Assembly: GCF_023856365.1 (NCBI RefSeq)
Contig: NC_064541.1
Location: 26,266,214-26,330,213 of the forward strand
Source: Brienomyrus brachyistius
Taxonomy: Eukaryota; Chordata; Actinopteri; Osteoglossiformes; Mormyridae
DNA: 64,000 nucleotides
Direction: 5' to 3'
Under the pieces are notes generated by a model, which worked only from the letters and a program-made list of their open reading frames with translations, was not told the origin of the DNA and searched no databases. Below are positions 45,063 to 54,277 of the stretch, piece after piece. Both the position numbers and the translations under genes were made by a program. How positions within the stretch are numbered: the first letter of the stretch is position 1; the number at the start of each line of letters is the position of its first letter.

Positions 45063-45590
45063 ATTGATTCATCCATTCATCTTGCAGTCACTTATCCTGG
45101 CCAGTGCATTGGACAGGCTGGACCCAAGCTCATACCGCACAGGGCACGAGATAATGGAAATTGCAGGGTTCTTCCCCAAGAAAGATTTCACGCACTCCTC
45201 AGGCAAATGAAACCTCGGTAAATTTCAGGAGACAGAAGTAAATGGAGGGAGATCAAACTGGCAATGTGCCCGATTGGTAGCAAACAAATTTTGGGCGGGG
45301 CAGGGGGGGCAACCCGATAGTTTCCCATGTGGCTACGTGCCTGATGTATGTCCCTCTCAAGACGAAAGCACCCATTCATCTGCACGATCGCTCACTACGG
45401 GCAACTGAGAGATGCCACTTCACCTACAGTAACTGTATGATTTTGGATATTGGGGGGAGTCCAGAGAAAACGCATGTGACACGAGGAGAGCATGCAAACT
45501 TCGCACAAGCACAGGGCAAAAGTGAGATTCCAACCTCCAGCCCCAGGAGACAACTGAGCCACAAAGTTAGCTGTCATGCTGTCCTGGGAA
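45063..45590 (-). mobile_element. SINE-like family A, old copy split by another repeat
   Basis: Tail side at 45066-45185 (CATCCATTCATC, CACTTATCCTGG, GCACAGGGCACGAG-like). Head side at 45440-45590 (TTTTGGATATTGGGGGGAG, GAGAGCATGCAAACTTCGC, GAGATTCCAACC), both reversed. Between them lies the unclassified GCAAACAAATTTTGGG repeat (45270-45345), suggesting a later insertion or duplication inside the SINE. Confidence 0.55.
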
Positions 45591-45599
45591 GAAGTACAA

Positions 45600-46420
45600 G
45601 TAAAGGGAAAGTATTTTCAGGGATTCAGAGGAAGAAAAACATCGATCACATATCTCAACTGCCTTATAACCAAGACCTACACTGCAGCAAAAATGTTCTC
45701 CTCTCAGCAAACAAAAGCGGTTGTTACATCCAGGAGAAAAGAGGAGATAAAATGATGAAGTACTATTCATCCCTCAGATGTTTGCTTTATATGTTTAAGA
45801 CGTCCGCTTCCTTTTTGACAACGGTAATGGGGGGGGCTACGTTTTCACTATGGACTGGCCCCCAATTCATATTCATATTGAACCACTGGGGTGATCCTGC
45901 TGCTCTGGGATTTTCCTCAGTCTGCCTAACTCAAGAAAAATGATGGAAAGATGTGGATTGGATGAGAGTCCATAGACTCTGCATGTCTATCACTGTGTCA
46001 AGGGCAGCTCAAATGTCATAGTAGATTGAGGCGAAACATACAGAACTTCAAAAGGTTCTTTTTACTGTATGGTCAAAGTGCTAGCTTGGGATTTCCCAGG
46101 TTAACCATCCAATAGAGTCCTTAATAATGATACGCAGTATGAATAATGTGCTGTATTCTTCTACCCAGCCTTCCATAATTTATGGACAGTCGTCTGAAGT
46201 CGCACTTAAAACTAGCGAAAGTTTGTCAGTATGCCCCTGCAATTAATTCAGTGTTTATGACTGAGAAAACTTCTTCGTTACTGATTTTCCATTTACTTTC
46301 TGACCCCTGCCACTGTTTGGGAGACATCTGCTGACTCCATCGCAAGTCGCATGTGGAGAGTGTTAGTGTTTTTACCATCTCAGATACGAGAGATCTGATT
46401 TCCTTACTTGGGTAACTAAT
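45600..46420. other. Unique non-coding stretch
   Basis: No feature recognised. A 204-codon frame ending at 45943 begins inside the old SINE and has no known domain. Confidence 0.35.
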
Positions 46421-46429
46421 GATTTAATT

Positions 46430-47030
46430 TGATTGCAAGGGAGGGAGCACTCGGGAAACGTTATTGAAGCACTTTATGCAGACATGCGCCGTGGAGTGAC
46501 TGCATGGGTCTATGCATGCAAATTAGCAGCATGAAGAGTATAAAGTTTTGCATTACAGAAGCATTGCGATTAGCCTTTGGGAGTCAGCATTATGCCACAG
46601 ATCCACGTGGCTCAGCGATTTGGGCCGACAGCTAAAAGACAATGTGGGGGGTGGGGTGTCTTTCTGTACTGATCCCCTTGTCTGATTGAACCCAGCAAGC
46701 GAATCGCAAAGATCGCACGACTGGTGCCGAGCCTCTTATGACAACGTGGATCAGGTTGATTGAGCTTTCAGCTGGGCACTGGCGGGCAGAGCAAATCGAT
46801 AGCCAATTCCCGGATGAGTTTTAGAGTGCCAGTGGTCAATACTATCAGCCAGAATGATGTTGGAGAGCTCTTGGAGATGACGGTAAACGAATTAACTCGA
46901 TGGTGCCCTTCGTCCCCACTCGGCCATAATTGCCATCGAGCCCAAATAAAGACCTGGTTTGTGGATGGCAGGCCGGATCGAATAAATATCATGACTGACG
47001 AGTCATGACACATAAACAGGCATCAAGACA
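46430..47030. promoter_or_regulatory. Candidate conserved non-coding element
   Basis: The strongest-looking regulatory candidate. It has a perfect octamer ATGCAAAT at 46516-46523 running into AATTAGC. Further right, TCATGACT-GACG-AGTCATGA at 46989-47008 is an 8-bp perfect inverted repeat containing AP-1-like AGTCAT. In between, 46760-47008 is free of stop codons on both strands, as often seen in constrained non-coding DNA as well as by chance. Conservation was not tested. Confidence 0.35.
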
Positions 47031-47514
47031 GAGTCAACATGCTGACAGGTCAGGAGCAGGCTGCTTCGCTGCACAAAGTGTATTAGCGTCAAGCGAAGGT
47101 ACAAACTACAGAAATGGCTCTCACACTGTTTTCGAGATATTAGTGTTGAGCATGAAATAAATCATAAAGATCATGGTCAGCTTTTCGTGAGATAAAATGC
47201 TGCCACAATCAACAACCACAATCCTTATAAACAACCCAACTGACTATGTATACGGCCCTTAGAAGCTAATTACTGCAATCAGGGGCAGCTGACTTCCATT
47301 AATGGCTTTGGCTGTGGCCATGGGCTTGCTGATCAATTGCTCTGGGAGCGCAGAGGATCATGGGAACTGAACCTGTCACTGCTTCTCTGCCTCCTACCAG
47401 CTTACAGTAGCCATTAGCCTGCTTGTAAGTAGTCTGGCTGCCAGGTTTCTGGCTAATACACTCAATGGCCTCGTTCAAAGCACTCGTGGGAGTTTTACTT
47501 ACACAAAAATGTTC
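47031..47514. other. Unique non-coding stretch
   Basis: No feature recognised. CATTAATGGCTTTGGCTGTG near 47298 is repeat-free and might extend the candidate element. Confidence 0.35.
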
Positions 47515-47653
47515 TGAGGGCAGAATGGAAAAGTGATTGGTTCAGGGAGGTAACCAATCAGATTGTAGAGGAAATGGGTCCAAGCAAGTAGAGGAGGTGG
47601 GGACAAGACATCTGATTGGTTGGTCTGAACAATCGTTTTTCATTCTACCCTCA
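47515..47653. mobile_element. Short MITE with ~30-bp terminal inverted repeats
   Basis: The left end reads TGAGGGCAGAATGGAAAAG then TGATTGGTTCAG. The right end, reverse-complemented, reads TGAGGGTAGAATGAAAAAC then GATTGTTCAGACC. Just inside the left end TGATTGGTT / AACCAATCA forms a second small palindrome (47534-47542, 47552-47560), and ATCTGATTGGTTGG recurs near the right end. It has no coding capacity. Target-site duplication is not clear. Confidence 0.7.
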
Positions 47654-47731
47654 AAATTCCCATGAGCGTTCAAAGCAAAATGACTACAAATCACATGAAT
47701 GTCTTCATAATGAACCAGGATCTTATATTGT

Positions 47732-48091
47732 TAGTCAATTATCCATCCATTTTCCAAACCGCTTATCCTACTGGGTCACGGGGGGTCCGGAGCCTATCCT
47801 GGAAGCAATGGGCACGAGGCTGGGAACAACCCAGGATGGGGGGCCAGCCCATCGCAGGGCACACTCACACACCATTCACTCACATGGGCAATTTAGCAAC
47901 TCCAATTAGCCTCAGCATGTTTTTGGACTGTGGGGGGAAACCGGAGTACCCGGAGGAAACCCCACGACGACATGGGGAGAACATGCAAACTTCACACACA
48001 TGTGACCCAGGCGGAGATTCAAACCCGGGTCCCAGAGGAGTGAGGCAACAGTGCTAACCACTGCACCACCATGCTGCCCCTAGTCAATTAT
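47732..48091 (-). mobile_element. SINE-like family A, full length, 11-bp duplication
   Basis: The element at 47743-48080 is bounded by TAGTCAATTAT on both sides (47732-47742 and 48081-48091), an exact target-site duplication. On the minus strand it has an A-box TGGTGCAGTGG (plus-strand 48058-48068), a B-box-like GGTTTGAATCT (48015-48025), a conserved body and a GGATGG tail. It is the most complete family A copy here. The tRNA-like promoter, tail repeats and duplication mark it as a LINE-mobilised SINE. The intact duplication points to a recent insertion. Confidence 0.95.
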
Positions 48092-48525
48092 TATCTTCGA
48101 AATAATATACTGCTAAAAAAACAAACACCACTTCTACAAGCATTTTTTTCATCTGGTTTTAAACAAAAATGTTAAATAGTCTGGAGAACATAACAAACTT
48201 TAGAGATGGAAGTTTTGGTAAAGCACCTGATTTATTTACACCTGTAAAGGTCATTGTGGAAGCTCGAGGTGTCAGTAATAGGGCACCTGTCATTCTGCGG
48301 GCTTACACAGTTTGAGATAACTAGCATGCCACTCGGTGAAGCTCTGCTGTTATAAACAGAGGATTATTCCCTCTCAGACACCTGCCACATAGCACTGACT
48401 GCTCACTGAAGCTGTCTACCCTTGTTAATACGTAGCTTGAGGCTGCCAATCCAGCCCTTCGGATTCGCATGTCTCCTGCATCCAGTGAGATATGCCTCAC
48501 CTTGCCTTACCTCCTGGTCAGTGAA
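48092..48525. other. Unique AT-rich stretch
   Basis: No feature recognised. Confidence 0.35.
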
Positions 48526-48529
48526 TTTA

Positions 48530-48608
48530 TGGGGCGTTAGCAACAGCTGGGCAACACATTGGTTCTGGGTAGCACTGATGCCTCCAGGGTTGGGTGTTTG
48601 AACCCCAC

Positions 48609-48645
<37 letters not shown>

Positions 48646-49055
48646 TTGTGGAAGTCTCCCCATAGCATTCATGATTCCTCAAGGTACTTTGGGTTCCTCC
48701 TGGAGTCCAAAGACGTGCTGTAAGGTGATTTGGCATCTTAACATTGTTCATAGTAAGTACAGGTATGTGTGGTTGGTCCCCACAAGGGGAAACTCAGTTT
48801 TATAAAAAAAATCTGTGACTGGATTTTCCCAGACGAATGAAAGAAGAGGCCCCACGAAGATATGAATACAAAGTGGGTGTGTGTGTGATGAACTGTGTGA
48901 GCGCCTGTGCACGTGTGCCATGTGATGAACTGGTATCTCAGCCAGGGGGCACCCTAGCCTTTGTTCCCTTTGTGCTATATAGAACAGACTCCAGGTCCAC
49001 TTGAGCCTCACCAGGGTAAGTGGTCAGGTGATGAATAGATAAATGGCTAAATGCT
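48530..49055 (+). mobile_element. SINE-like family A, old copy with insertions
   Basis: Head at 48545-48600 (GGTAGCACTGATGCCTCC, GTTTGAACCCC) and middle at 48685-48745 (GGGTTCCTCCTGGAGTCC, AAAGACGTGCTG). After intervening sequence with TTGGTCCCCACAAGGGG (48773-48789) and a GTGTGTG run, the tail side resumes at 48922-49050 (GATGAACTGGTATC, ACAGACTCCAGG, AAGTGGTCAGG). A (TC)n microsatellite has grown inside the head. Confidence 0.6.
48611..48643 (+). repeat. (TC)n microsatellite
   Basis: About 16 CT units within the old family A copy. Confidence 0.95.
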
Positions 49056-49349
49056 TAGCAATAGTCCTGTTGGTTGAGAGCAGTCCAGGCTACTGCAGAA
49101 GTCCCTTGTGAAGGCAGATCTGAAGCCATCACCATTAGACAGAGTACAGGTGGAGTGCCTTGCGTCATGAAGCATGGAAAAATGTATTTATGGGACTAGC
49201 TGCGGCCCCACTTAGGAAGCTGCGAAAACCCCACCCCCAACACGCATTTCCGGTCACTGCGTGTAACGACATTACATGGAAAATAATCACTTACCCGTAA
49301 CTGGTCATTACACAGACAGGTGGGTAATCCAAGGTTAATTGTGTTATTC

Positions 49350-49640
49350 ATTGTGAATAAATCCCTTTTATGGAAAGCGCCAATGTCTGTCAGACTGATA
49401 AAGGCGCTCAGACACTATTGTCGAACAATCTGAGTCACTCTTTTGTTTCCTGGCAAGAAGTGACCCATCTGAACGGGAGATATGATCCGTCGCCGTCGTT
49501 ATCCGCGCCCGTGTTAGGCTGGAGCAGGAACAGCCCCAGCAGATGAAATGAAAAGCTTGTAATGCAGGAATTATCCTTTCCGGGGTCTCATGCCCGGCCA
49601 ATTATCTGTCTCAAAGGAAGCGGAGCAAAGTCTTCCCAGC
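49350..49640. promoter_or_regulatory. Candidate conserved element with paired SOX-like sites
   Basis: ATTGT-CGA-ACAAT at 49417-49429 is a perfect inverted pair of SOX-type ATTGT/ACAAT cores with a 3-base spacer. Around it are GTGTTATTCATTGTGAATAA (ATTCA/TGAAT), TCTTTTGTTTCC and GCCAATTATCTG. The segment is repeat-free and retains CpG (CCGTCGCCGTCGTTATCCG). Regulatory function is inferred from motifs only. Confidence 0.32.
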
Positions 49641-49844
49641 CATCGCTGCTGTCTTATTATCTCCACAGAAGAGAAGTGTGGACGACTGAATGAGACTCCT
49701 GACATATGCAAGTACGTACGTATGCCATTCGGGCTCATTGAGGCGCCTTATAATGTCAGATGAATATGCGTTATACAGTGGTCGTTCATCCTCCATACTA
49801 TTTATCCTGTGCATAACCAAAGGAGAGTCAGTCCAGAGGAACAC

Positions 49845-50010
49845 AGGGCACAAGGCAGGAGATCCCCCAGGCTGTCGTCTTGGATGCCAGTGCATTGCAG
49901 GGCGCACACAGTATGGGAAATATTAGGATATCAGTCCACGTAAATGTGCAATTGGAAACCAGAGTATCTGGGGGAAACACAGGGAGAATTCCACACACAT
50001 GCCTCTATTT
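49845..50010 (-). mobile_element. SINE-like family A, old middle fragment
   Basis: Reversed decayed copy: GATGCCAGTGCATTGCAGGG and GCACACAGTATGGGAAATA, then TGCAATTGGAAACCAGAG, TATCTGGGGGAAACACAGG, GAGAATTCCACACACATG. The order matches the family body. The tail and head are lost. Confidence 0.6.
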
Positions 50011-51050
50011 GCTTAGTTCCATTTGCCTTCGGATGGTCATCCTGGAGATCTCGTTTCAGCTTATATAAACCGCATAGATATTCAACTAGCGACTGCAACA
50101 TTGATTTATCTGAAATACTAGTAATAAAGAGAGCTGGCCTTTAAAAAGTATCGATTTCGGAAAACATAATGAACGTTTCTCTTTCCTCAAAGACAGTGTG
50201 GTGAGTAAAATTAGTAAAACATTACCTAACCTTTTCAGATATTATCTAACCGCATTGCGTAATTACAGCAGACAGGCTCTGTGGATTTCTTGTTTTTACT
50301 TTTGTTCCTGATTTATCCCACAAATACATGGTAATTGTGTTTTATTATAATTTATTTGTATTTATTTATTTTATTTTTTTTGCTGATCGACACACAGGTC
50401 TTCACATAGGGGCTTCTGGGAATCAGATCCACGGAGCGAAAGCGTAGCTGTGCGAGATTGGAGTGGGCCGACCCACAAGCGCACGCACTGCCGCCATCAA
50501 AGGGAATGAATGAGAAGAGAGTGAAAAGCTTACTGGGTATATTGAATCGTTTTACTTTGCTGCCGCCGGAGGGATTGGGGAGCGGGTCTGTTCGGTCCGT
50601 GATCCACAGCTTAAGCAGCGGGGAATTTCTGTGGACCTCAGGGCTGGATTCCAGGACACAGAAGCCCTAAGAACATGCACAGACGTACGGCTGTGGCCGG
50701 GACACCCAAAAGTGCACAGACACGCAGTTGAATTTTCCTAGAATGACTAAAACCTTTGTGATGTGACATTATCCAATCATCTCCCAGGACGAGTGGGTGT
50801 TTTCTTACCCCACATTCTAAGCCTTGGTTGCTCTTAATTTTCATGACATTTGCAGAAGTGCCTACATAATGGTTATAGGCCCCCGGGAATCCATCGAAAA
50901 TACTGTTAGATATACCAAACTGAAGTTGTTAACATAAAACAACATCATGTTTAATGGAACTGATTTCACTTTAATTTATTAGTTAATAATTCCTTTTCCC
51001 TACATCTTGAGTACCTCACACACCTTTCGTAACAGACTAGCAGCATAGTG
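50011..51050. other. Unique non-coding stretch
   Basis: No gene is recognised. AT-rich block with TTATTTTATTTTTTTTGC at about 50364-50381; nothing else identified. Confidence 0.35.
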
Positions 51051-51199
51051 ATCTATAACAGGCAGTCTCAAAGTGGCGGTCGGGAGAATATGTCTATAGA
51101 CTGTGTGATCCTCCCCCCTTCTTTATCAGCGAAATCTACCAAGGGGTCACAAGTTTTGGAGGTCGTGGGCCGAAAAGTTTGGGGACCGCTAATCTATAA
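51051..51199. mobile_element. hAT-type MITE with perfect 8-bp duplication
   Basis: The element 51059-51191 is flanked by ATCTATAA on both sides (51051-51058 and 51192-51199), the 8-bp duplication typical of hAT transposons. Its ends are imperfect inverted repeats: the left reads CAGGCAGTCTCAAAGTGG and the right reverse-complements to TAGCGGTCCCCAAACTTTTC. Both fit the hAT terminal pattern CAGNGGTTCTCAAACT. At 133 bp it is too short to code for transposase and depended on an autonomous hAT element. Confidence 0.88.
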
Positions 51200-51569
51200 A
51201 ATAAATACTAAATACCGATAGCTGAAGTAGCTGTTTGTGGTGAGTAACCTCTGACAGTCAGGCAGGTGAGTGTGTCACTCCACACCCATGTGTGGCCCTT
51301 GTTCTCCAGGAATGAAACGAGGAGGAGGAGGAGGAGGAGGAGGTGTTCTGGCTTGAGGAGGATCATCCTACTGAGAGCCTCCTGGGCCCGTTTACACTTT
51401 GCGTTAAATGCTCCTTGCAGGGGAACCGGCAGTAAGCAGCAGGCCACAGCCCGCAATCTGGCCAGGGTGGGGGGGGCAAACCAATTACTATGATTAGCTC
51501 CTCCATCGCAAACTGACACTAGACCTACAGGAGTTTTTTTTTTCTGTTCTGTCCCCCTTTCATTTTCAG
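51200..51569. other. Unique stretch ending in a strong pyrimidine tract
   Basis: Contains a (GAG)n run at 51319-51343. The last 40 bases (T10-CTGTTCTGTCCCCC-TTTCATTTTCAG) are an excellent splice-acceptor-like tract. Confidence 0.4.
51319..51343 (+). repeat. (GAG)n microsatellite
   Basis: Eight GAG/GGA trinucleotide units. Confidence 0.95.
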
Positions 51570-51898
51570 CGCAGCGCTATCGATTTTCAGTCCTGAGCTG
51601 CCGACGAGGTCCGCGATCGACCCGGAGACGGGGAGAACTTCAGAGAAGGTTTATTTTAGCGCGGGGGGGCTACGCTCGCTTTCTTCTTCCCTCTGCTTCT
51701 CCAAAGATGGGACCATCTGTGCTGGCGGCTGCGATTCCCGCTCCTCCCATCCACCGCCTCCGGTGGGCGACGTGAACCGTATCAAACAGACCCTTCTCAG
51801 TTACAACCTTCCAAAGAATCTAAGGAAAACGCTTGGCATCCATTTTGGCATCGCATCTACGGTGTATCTGGTAAAATTTACACTCAAACAAACCATTA
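51570..51898 (+). other. Hypothetical exon-like open segment
   Basis: The segment begins right after an acceptor-like tract ending CATTTTCAG (with a CTGAC branch-point-like motif near 51513) and ends at TAT followed by GTAAGG, a passable donor. One frame, starting at GCA 51571, is open throughout and would end in TAA at 51901 if unspliced. The first half is CpG-rich. The peptide ends in a lysine- and hydrophobic-rich part (...LGIHFGIAST...) and matches no family I know. Chance is quite likely given the length; RNA evidence is required. Confidence 0.2.
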
Positions 51899-51903
51899 TG
51901 TAA

Positions 51904-52059
51904 GGTAGCTAAAAATTCTCCCCTGTCATTGATTTAGGTCCAGGGAAAATGCAATTTAAAAAGTGATTGTTTTTCAATTGTTTTTAATTTGAATACACTG
52001 TAATTCATGCCAGTAATGTGATTAATTCAATACTCGAGGATGACAATCTTGATTTGTTT
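51904..52059. other. AT-rich spacer
   Basis: Nothing recognised. Confidence 0.4.
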
Positions 52060-52295
52060 CAGGGCAGCGCAGCAGGTGGCGCTGTTTCATTAGGCCTCTA
52101 TGGTTGTGGGTTCGAATCCAACTCCATGTATGTGGGCTTAGCTTGTTCCCTGTGTATTTGAGCGGGTTTCCTGCAGGAATTTCCAATTGTCCAATTTCCA
52201 CATACAGTCCAAAAACATGTCGTTATGCTGACTGACGTCTTTCATTTCCTATCGTGTGTGAATGCAGAACCATACTTGGGGGGAAAGGGGACAAA
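52060..52295 (+). mobile_element. SINE-like family A, old 5' part
   Basis: A perfect B-box, GGTTCGAATCC, at 52109-52119 follows GCAGCAGGTGGCGCTG. The body keeps GTGGGCTTAGCTTGTTCCC, GGGTTTCCTGCAGG, TCCAAAAACATG and GTGTGTGAATGCAG in family order. The tail is absent. The intact B-box in a decayed copy is coincidental conservation. Confidence 0.65.
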
Positions 52296-53990
52296 ATTAT
52301 GTAAAATCTCATGAAATTAATTTATCTGATTTATGAACAAACCCTGGTGAAAAACCTGCCTTGAAATTCCAAGTATGTTGTCATTGCTGAAGATTAAAAA
52401 ATTTACATCGGTAACAACTAACAGAACATACAAGGAATCTTGGCCGTCTGTAAGAGCACGCAGCTACCATACATGGTGACAGTACATCCCAGTCACATTT
52501 CATACAAACTCTCCACCCAACACCAAGCTCACCTTCAAGCTCACTGACATTTGGAGAACATGCCCACAGTCAGGGTTTAACCCCCCCTCCCTCCCCCACC
52601 GACTCTCACACCACACCTGCAACTGGGAGATTTGACCACCACCGGCAGCATCACTATCTGCATCTGGATGTTTGCAGGAAGTCCAGGGAGGAACAGCAGG
52701 AAGTTCACGCCAAGCAGCGGCCTCAGAATGTCATGTAGGTCAGTTACAAGAAAGGAATCAAGCCGTTTAATCTAAATATGGGAGCAATCAGGGTTTGAGC
52801 TCAAGTTCGAACATATTTCTTGGCATCTGAGCTGAATTTGCACAAGCGCATTTGCTGTCTCTGATCCGGGATAGAGGTTGGAAAATGCGGCTATATTCCA
52901 AAGGCAGCAGAAGACACTGAGGCGACTTTGCGGAGCCTGCTGTGAAAATGACACTGTAATCATCTTTTTTCTGCTCTCCTAACACACACACGGACACACA
53001 CAAAAAAAAAATTATATATATATATTTTAAATAAACTTTACAGCACAGCCACCAACTATTTGACAAAGGACAGGTTATGGGATTTATATACATAGGAGGC
53101 AAACACACAGTTTATCATACTAAGGAAACATAACGTAGACTTATTTTGTTATAGGTATTACATAAATTGCTTGGTCTAAACGCAGAAAATCAGTTTTGTG
53201 CATGCGTCCCATACAGTAATTCCAAAATACAGATCAATGTTGAACCTTGAAGGAACTGACTTCACATAAGGCATGCCAGCCTGCCTTAGAAATGCGATAG
53301 CATTGCTTGATGTTTTAAGGAGTTTTTGAAATGGGTTTTCGATGATGCGCAATAATTCATCCAGGCAGCATGGTGGCGCTACATTTAGGGGAGGAATGGC
53401 TTTGCACAAGTTTGCATAACTTCAGGACAAACATTTGTCCCCCATCTCTCCATCTCATTGGAGCAAAGAGCAGTTTCTGAGCTGTGCAGTATCTCTGCAC
53501 GCGAGCAACTGCTGCCGCCCCCCCATGATGCAAACATCTGCTTCTTTTTAGCACAATTTCCACGCCGGAAGGGGAAAAAAAATCACAGTCATTTTGAAAG
53601 GAATCATGGAATGATCGATCCCTTCATGGCAGGGAGATAAGCTGGAAGCTGTAGAAAGTTAAGATCTCACCATGTTCAGCCCTGGTGGTTAACTGCACAC
53701 CAGCATATTCAAGTTGCTGGAAAACAGCAAACCCAGCTAGAGATCTCCCAGATTGTTTTATTATACAGATGTGACAACAGACTCCACACACAGCAGAAAG
53801 TCAAGAAATTCAAAGTGCTAAGTTTTTCAGAAATATGCAGGAACTTATTCCTCTAAGTTTTTAAAGGCTTAGTGGTACAATTCACTTTAGCGGGAATTCC
53901 GATGTTTACAATACGTTCAGCAGAAATTACTTTCGAGGGAACTATCCTTTGTGCAAATATTTGAATAACAAAAAGGCTCAGTTAATGTCG
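52296..53990. other. Unique non-coding stretch
   Basis: No gene is recognised. A short TA run lies at about 53010-53025. The sequence at 52505-52640 shares a few words with family A (GGAGAACATGCCCACAG) but not enough to call. Confidence 0.35.
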
Positions 53991-53994
53991 CAGA

Positions 53995-54185
53995 AGTGCT
54001 GTCATTCTGGATTTATTGTGAAGCCTTCAGCTCAGCGGCACGAGTGGAATCGCAAATAACCTGCAAGCGGGGAATGAAAATCTGCAGCTGATTTACGGGC
54101 GCGCTTGTGCAACACCATGAAACAATGGCACTCCGTGTTTACCTGATTAAATGACAGGCCGCTGTCAGAGGGTCAACCACGTCCG
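53995..54185. promoter_or_regulatory. Candidate conserved non-coding stretch
   Basis: GGATTTATTGTGAAGCC, CCATGAAACAATGGCAC (SOX-like ACAATGG) and CCTGATTAAATGACAGG (TGACAG, TALE-type core) in a repeat-free segment. Selected by eye. Confidence 0.25.
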
Positions 54186-54247
54186 TGCTGCTGGGGAATA
54201 TAAAAAGAATTGGATTCCGTTCATTCACAGGCTCATTATTCAGGACT

Positions 54248-54277
54248 CCCCCCCCCCCCAAAAAAAAAAAAAAAAAA
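54248..54277 (+). repeat. Poly-C (12) joined to poly-A (18)
   Basis: Twelve C run directly into eighteen A, a two-part mononucleotide tract. The A run could be a retroposed tail but no body precedes it. Confidence 0.9.

Noticed and set aside
45329..45943. 204-codon plus-strand open frame, the longest from a methionine
   Set aside because: It begins within an old SINE and runs into unique sequence; the peptide resembles no family.
53655..53760. Repeat of the 'gctggtt..accagc' fish type
   Set aside because: A few shared words (CAGCATATTCAAG, TTGCTGG) but no consistent order or boundaries.
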